Part shown: one piece after another, positions 1 to 8,758 of the stretch
Layout of the letters: every line of letters starts with the position of its first letter
Numbering within the stretch: position 1 is the stretch's first letter
Assembly: GCA_000179315.1 (NCBI GenBank)
Contig: ADZZ01000090.1
Span: forward strand, 1-64,000
Source of the DNA: a delta proteobacterium NaphS2
Lineage (GTDB): Bacteria; Desulfobacterota; DSM-4660; Desulfatiglandales; Desulfatiglandaceae
Direction of reading: 5' to 3'
DNA: 64,000 bases
The notes under the pieces: model-generated
Told to the model about the DNA's origin: nothing
What the model saw: the letters and a program-made list of their open reading frames with translations, nothing else
The model's database searches: none
Program-made: the position numbers and the translations under genes

Positions 1-745
1 ACAAACGGTACGTGACGGCGTGATACGAAAGGCCATGATAAATGCTGAAGGCGGGTGTACTGGAAGCGGGAACCATAAGCCATCTGAGACCGGAACCCCT
101 CAAGGAGGGGTCGTTTCGCCAATTTTGATGAACATCTATCTTCATGAGGTGTTGGATAAATGGTTCGTTCAGGAGGTAAGGCCGCGTCTCCATGAGGAAG
201 CGTATCTGAAAAGGTACGCTGATGATGCTGTGATGGTATTCTGCAGCAAGGTGGATGCGGACAGAGTGATGGAAGTCCTACCCAAGAGGTTTGGCCGATT
301 TGGTTTGACCCTTCACCCTGAAAAGACGGGGCTGATCAGGTTTACCCGGCCAGGTCCCGGTAACAGGGGGTTTGGCTCTTTTGATTTTTTGGGATTTACC
401 CATTACTGGGCCAGATCCCGTAAAGGGAACTGGGTGGTGAAGCAGAAGACGGCCAAAGATCGATTTTCGCGGGCGCTGAAACGTATTGGGCAGTGGTGCC
501 GGACGCATCGGCATTGGCCGGTATCCGAGCAGCACCGTTTATTGTCTCTTAAGTTACGAGGACATGCCCAGTACTACTACATTCGCGGTAATTCCTCGGC
601 GGTCAGTCGGTTTTACCATGAAGTCCGTAGCATTTGGCGGAAATGGTTGAACCGTCGTTCTCAGCGGTCACGAATGACTTGGGAACGTTTTACCCGTCTT
701 CGTAAAATGTATCCGTTTCCAGCACCGAAACTTGCACGCTCTTGA
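1..745 (+). pseudogene. Group II intron reverse transcriptase/maturase, 5'-truncated by the window edge
   Basis: This is the C-terminal part of an LtrA-like intron-encoded protein that would splice and mobilise the intron RNA. Visible are [13 protein letters not shown], the catalytic YADD in [11 protein letters not shown], the thumb/maturase region and the same C-terminus as the 442-residue copy at 48638-49966. No HNH endonuclease domain follows. Against the other copy the first 90 bases lack one base at each of four homopolymers (GGG, TT, GG, CC). Beyond that I see only one substitution, at about 371 (Phe for Ser). The reading frame at the extreme left is therefore unreliable, and the gene may be intact in the real genome. 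Confidence 0.85.
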
Positions 746-770
746 TCACGTAGCGAGACCCTGTCATGAA

Positions 771-803
771 GAGCCGGATGCGTTAATCGCGCACGTCCGG
801 ATC
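771..803 (+). ncRNA. Group II intron domain V (copy 1)
   Basis: A 33-nt hairpin begins GAGCCGGATGCG and closes with CGCACGTCCGGATC, the usual shape and position of domain V, downstream of the maturase stop and upstream of a domain VI hairpin. It is the catalytic core of the ribozyme. Confidence 0.85.
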
Positions 804-927
804 TGTGGGGGTTGGGGGAGAGAAATTTCCCCCTTCTACCCGACTACCCCCAATAAACCCTCATTGACTTGCCGTGATGTATTCTCTATGGGTCAGGTGC
901 CAAACACATCAGTCGTTTTTGATGTAG

Positions 928-1138
928 GAGACCTTTGAAGGATGTTCCATTTTGTTCAAGATCAAGAAAGGTGAAAATTTCAACCTTCCAGACGAAGTGC
1001 CCTACTCATTCCGCGCAGGAATGTATTGAATCTTCCGAGGATTGAAATTTAACTGTGCCTCCGGTGAAACAAGGGCAAAAAAAGATTTTGCCGGGCATTA
1101 GATGAGATTGGGCAAAAAATGGGGTTCTGCAATGGTCT
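928..1138. repeat. R3 MITE-like repeat, long copy
   Basis: The element begins GAGACCTTTGAA and ends GCAATGGTCT, giving near-inverted termini. It shares TTTTGTTCAAG, GAAAATTTCAACC and GAGATTGGGCAAAA with the copy at 17617-17747, and its right half with 8434-8494. There is no coding capacity. It looks like a short non-autonomous element; no transposase for it was identified. Confidence 0.6.
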
Positions 1139-1201
1139 TGAAAGAAAAATAATGATGTGGAGCCTTTTTTCTGTGTAACCCAGGGGGCGGAGCTGTGTGT
1201 A

Positions 1202-1648
1202 ATGGAAAAGCCAATATCCGATAACGATGACCTTCAATACCGGATTTTAAAAACCCTTTCCCAGGGACCCCGTTTGGGCCAACGCGCTCTTTCACGAAAA
1301 AGAAGCTGTCCGAAAATAACTTGAACAATTTTGAAATTCACAGATTTGAAGATTAGCCGTCAATTCAAGAATATTGTTCTTGTTAATCACGGACAGTTCC
1401 AAACCGGTTGGAGCCTGGGAAATGTAAACCTTTGTCTCAACTACTTGATACAAGAGGGCATGGTGAAGAAAATCGTTGATGATGAAAGACCCGGCCCCCA
1501 GACCTGCTTTGAATACCCTGTGACGGAGAAAGGGCAGAAGCAGAAAATCAGCTTGTTGAACAAACTGATCGAATTAAAGCGCGTCGAACTGGAAAGAACC
1601 CGTTCCGAAATCCAGAAACTTATGAACGACCTCAAAGAAGCCAGCTGA
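1202..1648 (+). pseudogene. EPS-associated MarR-type regulator, interrupted
   Basis: An ATG at 1202 opens a frame reading MEKPISDNDDLQYRILKTL, then a helix-turn-helix start (GPRLGQRALSRK). After a 91-bp insertion it resumes with SLGNVNLCLNYLIQEGMVKK and a charged C-terminal helix (LIELKRVELERTRSEIQKL). That order matches the small EPS-associated MarR-family regulators often found next to exopolysaccharide loci. Both halves are in the same frame, but the insertion carries an in-frame TGA near 1319, so full-length protein cannot be made. The assignment to this family is from memory of its N- and C-terminal patterns. The EPS cluster itself lies about 32 kb to the right. Confidence 0.7.
1306..1396. 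mobile_element. 91-bp MITE inside the MarR gene
   Basis: The segment starts CTGTCCGAAAATAACTTGAA and ends with TTGTTAATCACGGACAG. The two ends are imperfect inverted repeats of about 24 bp (CTGTCCG against CGGACAG at the tips). It lies where the MarR helix-turn-helix would otherwise be continuous, adding about 30 codons and a stop. No clear target duplication is visible. Confidence 0.65.
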
Positions 1649-1719
1649 ACAGTCTCAAAGCCCAGACACTCGTAGACACTCGTCCGGCAGCCACCAGTGC
1701 AGAGTACAGAGAACCGAGA

Positions 1720-1797
1720 AGCCATGCTGCCTGGGTGGATAAAACTTTGCACCAGGAGAAAAGGGCCGTGATGCTAAGTGGACTGAAACCATCGCGG
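1720..1797 (+). pseudogene. Remnant of a short-type RAYT gene
   Basis: The bases resemble about 30540-30615 inside the RAYT gene at 30010-30798 (coding AAWVDEALQQEK...WTE) with scattered substitutions, and give HAAWVDKTLHQEKR on the + strand. Only this internal piece is left, directly beside the left end of IS copy A. Confidence 0.6.
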
Positions 1798-2079
1798 CCT
1801 GCCCTGTTAAGTCCGGGGTTCTTATTTAACTGGGGTCGGAAGCAGGGCATACGCGGACTCGATAAAGGAGCCAATTGAAGAGAGCGACGAAGCGAGGAAA
1901 ATTTTTGGCGGCCGAGGGGCCGGGTGGCAAATTTCGCTATGAAATAGGTCGAATTTGATGAAAATAAGAAGGTTTACGATAGGGAATTTGAGCAGATTTG
2001 GCTCGGCGAAGGATTTGGAAAACAGAAGCCCTTGTCCGATTTGGACGTTTTTTCAGGGCGGTGATTTTATCGGAACTGC

Positions 2080-3899
2080 CTACTCCCTCTGAACAAGGTT
2101 GAGAATGAATTTTGGTACCGATGGCCCAGGGACAAAGAATTTTGGTGGAGATTTGTTATCCTGAAGTTTTTTCCGTAACGACAGAGTGACCTTGACAATG
2201 AAACAGGCAACCCTTTTGAGCAGCACAACGATAACAGCCATTTGTGATAGGATTCCCGCGTGTTGCAAGCCCCTTATTTTTGGTTTGGAAAGAATGGAAA
2301 AATCCTCCTTGGCTGTGGCATTGGTTCGCTCAGCCGCTGATCGAAGGGCTTTGAGCTTGTGATGGCGGTCGGTACCCCGAATGACTTCGTAATGAGCCTG
2401 GGAAATTCATGAATGGACATATGCTTCGTGAAGCATGATAATTGATCCAGTGAGGACACTGATTGATATATTTACGGATTTCAGGATTTTTTGAATCCAC
2501 ACACTGCCTTCGACAGGAGAAAGCCGCTCTTTGACAATTGAAATCAAATCCATTGGGACGGGTCAAAACCCCGCAAGGCGCGTATGGCCAGCCATTGCGA
2601 TCATAGCCTCTTTCCTTTAATGCAGCGGCGGAGATATTTTCACTTCGAGGATTATAATCAATGACAGGGATTGCACGATGTGATCTGGAAAAAGCAAAAT
2701 TATCATGTTCGTCATATTTTGCGTCAGCAAGGTCTATCTTTGAGGTTTTGCCGTGATGTTCAAGGATCTGTTCTCTGTTGATAATGTAATGTTTCCCTTC
2801 ATGGGCATTCCCCGCAAGAGTGCTGCAGGCCACGGGCAATTCCAACCCGAGATCCATTTCGACGGAGGTATCGATCACCGCATTGAATCCAAAAATCTTC
2901 TGTTTTCGGTTTGGGTTCTGGGGATCTCGGCGAACCCCTATTCGGGCTTCCATGTCAGCAGGTAATTTGGGACATCTGAAAAAGAAAGAATCGTTTGAAA
3001 TACTTTCTCCCATTACAGCACCGGTAATGACGCCCCTTTTGACCATGAGATCCAGATGTGCTTCATGCAATTCCTTTTCAAGTTCAAAAATGCCATTGAA
3101 TACGCTGGGCTTTTCTGGGTCTGCCTCTTTCAAGAAGAGGCTCAAAACCTCAATTTTGGGCCGCGGTTTATCCTGAGGGAATTTTTGAGATGGACAGGGC
3201 AGTTTGATGCGGATTTCTTTTCCCGGAATAATTTTTTCAGGGTTTTTTAGCCGAAAAAGAACTCTTTGACGCACATTTTTAATAACGCCCTTAAATTCGA
3301 TGAAATTACAGTCGTTACAGAAATATGTGCACCCCTTGTACCTGGCATTGGTGTGAAAAAGCGTCCCGTCGGTGGTAAGAATTTTGTATGAGATCATCCC
3401 CAGGAGTTCAACGATTTCCACTAGAACATGGAATATCTCGTTATAGAGTTTCTCTCCCAGCCTGTCTTTAAAATGGGTGAATGTCCCTTCACATGGAATA
3501 TGGTTTCGGTTAATGCCGGCATATAGACGATAATGCTTTCCCTTTTCCTGATCATGAAGCGTGTTGACAAAGTCCTTCATATGGGAAAATTTTTCGAGGT
3601 ATCGAAAAAGTTCCAACAGAAAGATGCTGACAGGATCATAGGCAAGGCCTCTTAAAGAATATTTATGAGCGACAATGGCCCTTACAAAAGAAAAATCGAT
3701 CAGGGAAGTGACAAACCTGGAAAGACCTCCGGCAATTCGCGTCGGATGGATTTGATATATCGAGGGTTATAGGTGTACCTTGATAGCCAAAAAAATCCGG
3801 CTTTGGAAAAGGGCGATAATGTTTGTCTTGGACTGTAACGCGAATACGATTGAGCTTCTTGACGACATTGCCAACGGCAAATGGCGCCAGGTTTCTCAA
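2080..3899 (-). pseudogene. DDE transposase of IS copy A, frameshifted
   Basis: The reading frame is broken in at least two places relative to the 608-residue intact proteins. The N-terminus (RNLAPFAVGNVVKKLNRIRV) loses frame after FPKPDFF. A central 428-residue stretch (2330-3616) is open and carries TTDGTLFHTN and DLADAKYDEHDNF. The C-terminus (QHAGILSQMAVIVVLLKRVA) sits in a third frame. The transposase is therefore inactive; the element could only move in trans. Confidence 0.85.
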
Positions 3900-3924
3900 T
3901 CCGTGGTCCTTTCAAAATAAAGGA

Positions 3925-4263
3925 TCATGAGGAGTTCTCTTTTGGACCGTCCAAAATATCGAATGTATTGGGTGCAACTCGCTTAAACATTCGACCGCTC
4001 TTAATTTTTTTGGTAATGGCTGAAACAACGCTTTCGCGCTCAAGAGTTAGACTGAAATCCTGCTTTGCGCGTGCAATGATATCTGTAACGTGTAGGGGCT
4101 TTTTAGCGGAAAGGAGTATGTCGTAAGTTACATTCATCTGGGATTTACGTTTTTTCCGTGGCTTGAATTTTGGCTCTTCGCCTTTCCTAAGGAACTCTCT
4201 TATAACCTTAAGCTGTGATTTAAGGAGCGACTCTTGAAGCTTAGCCCATTCTCTAGTATTCAT
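3925..4263 (-). CDS. IS-associated HARE-HTH protein (copy A)
   Basis: A 112-residue protein with a charged N-terminal helix (EWAKLQESLLKSQLKVIREF) followed by a winged-helix region (YDILLSAKKPLHVTDIIARA ... ESVVSAITKKIKSGRMFKRV ... NTFDIL). This matches the HARE-HTH fold seen in RNA polymerase delta subunit and ASXL-type proteins. It lies 25 bp upstream of the transposase gene in every copy of this IS, so it probably regulates or assists transposition. It is intact here although its transposase is broken. The role is inferred; the fold call is by pattern. Confidence 0.7.
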   Translation of the reverse strand: MNTREWAKLQESLLKSQLKVIREFLRKGEEPKFKPRKKRKSQMNVTYDILLSAKKPLHVTDIIARAKQDFSLTLERESVVSAITKKIKSGRMFKRVAPNTFDILDGPKENSS

Positions 4264-4547
4264 GGCAACTCCTATGTATGAAATACAGCTATCATATTCT
4301 TATGGGTATGTCAATATAAAATGTGCATTATCTCAGGAAAATGGCTGCTTTTCAGAATAATTACACGGGTAGGCATAAGAATCAAGGTTGCGATGCGCAA
4401 GTGATAGGTCAACCTGATAGCTTCTGGATAAAATGGGAAAAAAATGATATCGGGAAGGGGGCTTACTATGGAAAAATGTGGTCTGACTGGGTTGATCGAC
4501 TTATGAAAGAGCTCCAGAATCCCCGCCCACAACGGGTCTCGCACTCT

Positions 4548-6266
4548 TCAATTGGCTCTGAAACAGGCAACCCGCTTTAGCAGCACAACAATTGCGGCCA
4601 TTTGCGAAAGTATCCCGGCATGTTCCAAGCCCCGTATTTTTGGTTTGGAAAGAATGAAAAAATCCTCTTTGGCCGTGGCGTTGGTTCTCTCCGCCGCCGA
4701 TCGAAGTGCCTTGAGCTTCTGATGACGGTCCGTACCCCGAATGACTTCCGCAATGAGCCTGGGAAATTCATGGATGGGCATGTGTTTGGTGAACCCGTGA
4801 TAATTGATCCAATGAGGACAACGATCAATATACTTACGAATTTCAGGATTTTTTGAATCGATACACTGCCGTCGGCAACTGAAACTTGCTCTTTGACAAG
4901 AAAAATCAAAGCCATTTGGACGGGTCAAAACCCCGCAAGGCGCATATGGCCAACCATTCCGATCGTAGCCTCTTTCCTTTAATGCAGCCGCAGAGATATT
5001 TTCACTTCGAGGGTTGTAGTCGATGATGGGAATGGCGCCATGAGATCTGGAGAAAGCAAAATTATCATGTTCATCGTATTTTGCATCAGCCAAGTCGATC
5101 TTTGAGGACTTGCCGTGATGTCCAAGGATCTGTTCCCTGTTGAAGATGAAATGCTTTCCTTCATGGGCATTTCCCGCAAGAGTGCTGCAGGCAACGGGCA
5201 ATTCCAGGCCAAGGTCGAGTTCTACAGAGGTATCGATCACCGCATTGAATCCGAAAATTTTCTGTTTTCGGTTAGGGTTCTGAGGATCTCGGCGAACTCC
5301 AACACGGGCTTCCATGTCAGCGGGTAATTTGGGGCATTTGAAAAAGAAGGAATCAGAAACAATGCTGTCACTCATTACGATCCGCGTAATGGCACCTCTT
5401 TTTACCACGAGGTCCAGACATGCCTTACGCAATTCATCTTCAAGCTCAAAAATGCCGTTAAAAATACTGGGCTCTTCGGGATCCGACTCTTTCAAGAAAA
5501 GGCTCAAAACCTCAATTTTGGGACGCGGTTTATCCTCGGGGAAATTTGTGGATGGACAGGGGAGTTTAACGCGGATCTCTTTTCCGGGAATGATCTTTTC
5601 AGGGTTTCTGAGCCGATTAAGAACTCTTTGACGAACGTTTTGAATCACGCCCTTAAATTCAATGAATTTGCATTCGTCACAGAAATACGTACAGCCTTTA
5701 TATCTGGCGTTGGTATGGAAAAGCGTACCGTCGGTGGTCAGGATTTTGTATGAGATCATCCCCAGGTGTTCAACGATTTCCACAAGGACATGAAAGATTG
5801 CGTTATAGAGTTTTTCGCCCAACCGATCCTTGTAATGAGTGAATGTTCCTTCACATGGGATATGGAGGTTGTTGATGCCGGCATATAGGCGATAATGCCT
5901 TCCTTTTTCTCTATCATGGAGCGTTTTGACGAAGTCCTTCATGGAGGCAAACTTTTCGAGATATCGAAACAGCTCCAGCAGAAAAATGCTGACAGGATCG
6001 TAGCCCTGGCCCCTGAAAGAGTATTTATGAGCAACAATCGCCCTTACAAAGGAAAAATCAATAAGGGATGTGACAAACCGGGACAGCCCACCGGCAATGC
6101 GCCCGTCTGGATGGATCTTAACGTGTCGAGGTTTGAAGGTGTATTTGGACAGCCAGAATTCCTCGGGCTTTGGAAAAGGGCGATGATGTTTATCATGGAT
6201 TTTAATGCGAATACGATTGAGCTTTTTGACGGCATTTCCAATGGTAAATGGCGCCGGATTTCTCAA
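4548..6266 (-). pseudogene. DDE transposase of IS copy B, C-terminally truncated
   Basis: 572 of the usual 608 residues are open and match copy D almost residue for residue: DGTLFHTN, a CysX2Cys pair in GCTYFCDEC, DLADAKYDEHDNF, and AAERTNATAKED as a candidate catalytic Asp-Asp-Glu set. The conserved tail after KRVACF is replaced by three residues read from the end of copy A. The catalytic region is complete, so partial function cannot be excluded, but this copy has lost its own left end. Confidence 0.8.
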
Positions 6267-6907
6267 TCCTTCGCCCCTCCTGGATAAAGGATCACGAGGT
6301 GTTCTCTTCCGGCTTTTTCAATATGGTGAATGTGTTTGGTGCAACCCGTTCAAACATTCGCCCGCTTTTGACCTTCTTTGTGATGGCGGAAACAATGCTT
6401 TCCCGATCGAGGTCCATGTTGAAATTCCGTTTGGCAAGAGCGATGATATCGGTGACATGAAGGGGTTTTTGCGAAGAAAGAAGTATGTCGTGTATAACAC
6501 TCATTTGCGACCTACCCTTGCCTCTGGGCATAAATTTAGGCGCTTCTTCTTTTTCAGGAATTGGCGTATAACCTTCAGCTGGGACTTAAGGAGTGATTCT
6601 TGGAGCTTAGCCCATTCATTGATATCCATAAGCAATTCCTTTCATCTAAAAAATTGGCTACCACAATAAAGGTGGGTCTGTCAAGCTAAAAAACATATGA
6701 TCCGGAAGAATCATCTGTATTTCAAAGAATTAGTACAAGGTAAGTCATGGAGTCAAGGCGGATTTATCGATGGGGCGTTCAAATGAAGCTGGAATATGCA
6801 ATGCAGGCGTACAGACCACTCGAAATTTGGAAAAGATGGGTTGATCGACTTAGCGCAAGTTGGCAAGGTTGTCGCCCGCAGGGCGTTTCGGAGTCTTAAA
6901 TTGGCTC
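4559..6907 (-). mobile_element. IS copy B, truncated at the transposase end
   Basis: The element is very similar to copy D. Its right end is intact (AGTCTTAAATTGGCTC ending at 6907), but its other end, including the last 38 or so codons of the transposase, is missing where copy A begins. The right end still carries the uninterrupted site GGGTTGATCGACTTAG at about 6838 in which copy D has received a group II intron. Confidence 0.85.
6292..6629 (-). pseudogene. IS-associated HARE-HTH protein (copy B), frameshifted
   Basis: It is identical in plan to the copy D protein (47519-47857). One T is missing from a T run at about 6551 relative to copy D, which puts the first 30 or so residues (MDINEWAKLQESLLKSQLKV) out of frame with the HARE-HTH part (HDILLSSQKPLHVTDIIALA). 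Confidence 0.75.
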
Positions 6908-7287
6908 AAGACCTGGACATCTGGAAGGACGCTCGATCCCTTTGCAGGGTCGTCTTTGCCGTGACCTCAAAGGGGCTCTTTTGCAGAGACTATCGCTTCA
7001 AAGATCAAATACGCGCTTCCAGCGGCTCTATCATGGACAATATTGCGGAAGGCTTTGAACGGGGCGGGAACAAAGAGTTCATCCAGTTCCTGGCCATTGC
7101 AGAGGGGCCTTGTGGAGAAACCCGCTCGCAAGCCTATCGCGCCTTCGATTTTAAATACATTAAACAAGAAGATCTTCGAGAAATCCTCGATCGCACCATG
7201 AGTTTGAGCAAAAGAATATCCGGCTTTATCTCATACCTGAAAAAAAGTACCTACAAAGGCTCCAAATACGCAAACCCAAAACCTTGA
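6796..7287 (+). CDS. Four-helix-bundle (S23/IVP-like) protein fused to an IS end
   Basis: From residue 38 the protein reads AQDLDIWKDARSLCRVVFAV, then SSGSIMDNIAEGFERGGNKE and FIQFLAIAEGPCGETRSQAY. This is the pattern of the 23S rRNA intervening-sequence (S23) four-helix-bundle family, usually about 120 residues and of uncertain function. The native start is gone: the first 37 codons, including the ATG at 6796, are the right end of IS copy B, and the join falls at 6907/6908. An internal start is possible but I see no good ribosome-binding site. The gene is thus either a chimera or a 5'-truncated relic. Confidence 0.7.
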   Translation: MQCRRTDHSKFGKDGLIDLAQVGKVVARRAFRSLKLAQDLDIWKDARSLCRVVFAVTSKGLFCRDYRFKDQIRASSGSIMDNIAEGFERGGNKEFIQFLAIAEGPCGETRSQAYRAFDFKYIKQEDLREILDRTMSLSKRISGFISYLKKSTYKGSKYANPKP

Positions 7288-7419
7288 ATCCCGAACCCCG
7301 GCGCAGCCGGTAATCTTGAATTCCGCCGAAGGCGGTAATTGCCTCTCATTTGACTTTGTGGTAACCTGTCTGAGAATTCATTCAAACTTTTGAGCATTGC
7401 GGCCAGGGGAGGTAAAAAG

Positions 7420-7710
7420 ATGGCGAAAGTGATTGTGAATGAAAAAATCGCTGATAATGTCATGAGGCTAATTGAAGCAGCAGTTGAAAACCAAATGCGG
7501 ATAATAGCTTTTGGGATGGCAAAGACTAACAGAAAACTGGAGGAAATGGAAAAAGAGACGGGAATTCGCAGCAAGGAGTTTTACAGGCAGTTTCAAGAGG
7601 GAAAATGGAGCGATGAAATGAAATATATTAGATGGGCTGGAGAATACGAAACCTTAGAACGATTGAAAAGAGATCTGGGTGAATTGCAGGAACTGGAATT
7701 GTGCTCATAA
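7420..7710 (+). CDS. TumA-like antitoxin
   Basis: A 96-residue protein starting ATG AAAG-GAGG-spaced at 7420 (AGGGGAGGT lies 7 nt upstream; an upstream in-frame start is less likely). It is rich in charged helix (MAKTNRKLEEMEKETGIRSK) and ends 10 bp inside the following toxin gene. The partner type identifies it as the antitoxin of a TumE-family pair; I do not recognise a DNA-binding fold in it. Confidence 0.6.
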   Translation: MAKVIVNEKIADNVMRLIEAAVENQMRIIAFGMAKTNRKLEEMEKETGIRSKEFYRQFQEGKWSDEMKYIRWAGEYETLERLKRDLGELQELELCS

Positions 7711-8093
7711 AAGACTACTTCCAGGAGGTTGAATCTCGGATTGGATTTTTTCCGGAAGTTGTTGAATATCAGGTTACCAAAGATGCGCGTTCTCTCCACA
7801 TTGGCATTATCGAAGGGGTTGTCGTTTTCCAGGATGACTCTGTTCTGCATTTCATAGAATTTGTGGATGTCAAAGAGCCTGTTGAGGTGTACAGGTACTC
7901 GTACCATTACCAAGATCGCGATGGCTCCTTGATTTTCAGGTATGATATGGCACCACATCACAAGGAGCTCAAAACATTTCCCCATCATAAACATCTTCCC
8001 GACAATCAGAAAATCACGGCCTCCAAACCCAACCTCACGAATGTTCTCGATGAAATTGACGATTTGATATGTTTGAAAGGAAATAGCCTGTGA
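7701..8093 (+). CDS. TumE-type (DUF6516) toxin
   Basis: A 130-residue protein from a GTG at 7701 that overlaps the antitoxin stop. It starts with LIKDYFQEVESRIGFF and has FRYDMAPHHKELKTFPHHKH, the conserved histidine-rich stretch of the TumE/DUF6516 toxin family. Overlap with the upstream gene implies translational coupling. Toxicity is inferred from the family. Confidence 0.75.
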   Translation: MLIKDYFQEVESRIGFFPEVVEYQVTKDARSLHIGIIEGVVVFQDDSVLHFIEFVDVKEPVEVYRYSYHYQDRDGSLIFRYDMAPHHKELKTFPHHKHLPDNQKITASKPNLTNVLDEIDDLICLKGNSL

Positions 8094-8221
8094 CAGAATG
8101 AAAGTATCGAGAATAGTGGAAAAATGGCGCCGTCCTGCAGCACCGCAACTCCCTTCATCCAGAGCAGACAACTCAATGCTGTTAACTTAAGCCTTCAATG
8201 AATCGCTCGGCACAAGCACAC

Positions 8222-8291
8222 GTCATTCCGGCGAAGGCCGGAATCCAGTCATTTCAAACGGTTCTGGACCCCGGCTTTCGCCGGGGTGACG
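8222..8291. repeat. Paired extragenic palindrome
   Basis: Two arms, GTCATTCCGGCGAAGGCCGG and the inverse-oriented CCCCGGCTTTCGCCGGGGTG, each a hairpin, face each other around ATTTCAAACGGTT. The layout is that of BIME-like intergenic palindromes common in Proteobacteria. It lies in a 660-bp stretch without an intact gene. Confidence 0.7.
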
Positions 8292-8433
8292 CAATTGCCC
8301 AATGGGATAGTTCCTAAGGTAATGACATTGGCAGACAACTGACAACCACCAATAACCCTTAACCCGTTGCCCGCGTCGCAGATGCTAATCTTAAATTTTG
8401 AACCTCGCCGAAGGCGGCAATCTTGAACCTTCG

Positions 8434-8494
8434 AGGATTGAAATTTGAGCCTGACGCAGAGATTGGGCAAAGGGGGGCGTTTTGCAGAGGTCTC
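8434..8494. repeat. R3 repeat, right half
   Basis: CGAGGATTGAAATTTGAGCC and AGAGATTGGGCAAAGG followed by TTTTGCAGAGGTCTC match the right part of the R3 copies at 928-1138 and 17617-17747. The left half is absent. Confidence 0.55.
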
Positions 8495-8577
8495 GAAACT
8501 CCCCTCCACTTACAAAACTTTTTAAGATGCATCCCTGAGAAGCCTCAGTAAAGGCATTCCAGCGGATGTGAAACCAC
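8495..8577 (+). pseudogene. RelE toxin remnant
   Basis: Bases 8495-8577 match about 80 bases in the middle of the intact RelE gene at 11535-11789 (region coding KLPSSYKTLVDASLRSLSKG) with several substitutions and a broken frame. Nothing else of the module remains. Confidence 0.65.
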
Positions 8578-8582
8578 AGAGG

Positions 8583-8725
8583 GTTTTGCCATAAGGGATC
8601 TGAGTTATAGTGCTTCCCAGGTAGCTCGCTTTTTGGCTCTCAGCAGAGTGAATGCTGGTCGTTGCGCTGATAGAGGCGAAAAGGTGATTGACAGGTATCA
8701 AGATTTAATGGAAATTGTTTCGTAG
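8583..8725 (+). pseudogene. C-terminal remnant of a long-type RAYT
   Basis: An open stretch reads FAIRDLSYSASQVARFLALS, then CADRGEKVIDRYQDLMEIVS and a stop at 8723. It resembles a helix-turn-helix C-terminus and aligns with the end of the long RAYT pseudogene at 18606-19397 (YFAIRELRYPGTVVDKSLKI). The R2 motif CCAGCGTCCCCCATT follows 15 bp after the stop, the same order as at the other copy. Confidence 0.55.
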
Positions 8726-8758
8726 AGTAGCAAACGTACCAGCGTCCCCCATTAATTA

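Larger units (their letters stand above)
1..844 (+). mobile_element. 3' part of a group II intron (copy 1)
   Basis: This stretch is almost identical to the 3' part of the complete intron at 48073-50065. It holds the end of the reverse transcriptase gene, a domain V hairpin at about 771-803, a G-rich domain VI hairpin, and the 3' terminus CTACCCGAC ending at 844. The intron end is set by comparison with the second copy, whose right junction is known from uninterrupted target sites. The flank after 844 (TACCCCCAATAAACC) is unlike the flank of the other copy, so this is an independent insertion. The 5' half lies outside the window. Confidence 0.9.
1868..4558 (-). mobile_element. IS copy A (two-gene IS: HARE-HTH protein plus DDE transposase), degenerate
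   Basis: The ends are inverted repeats: GAGCCAATTGAAGAG at 1868 and CTCTTCAATTGGCTC ending at 4558. The 2.69-kb element carries an accessory gene and a transposase on the minus strand in the same order as the intact copies C (22898-25594) and D (45453-50128). The flanks do not form a target duplication. The right end abuts, without spacer, the interior of another copy (B), so a deletion or recombination between copies is likely. I could not place the family beyond a DDE element of the IS4/IS5/IS1182 superfamily type. Confidence 0.85.

Noticed and set aside
2820-3176. + strand frames inside the IS transposases (also 5314-5631, 23809-24300, 46382-46858)
   Set aside because: They recur at the same place in each IS copy, opposite the transposase gene, and encode no recognisable protein.
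4559-6907. Copies A and B as a composite transposon
   Set aside because: There is no cargo between them; A directly abuts the truncated B, which fits deletion or recombination, not a composite unit.
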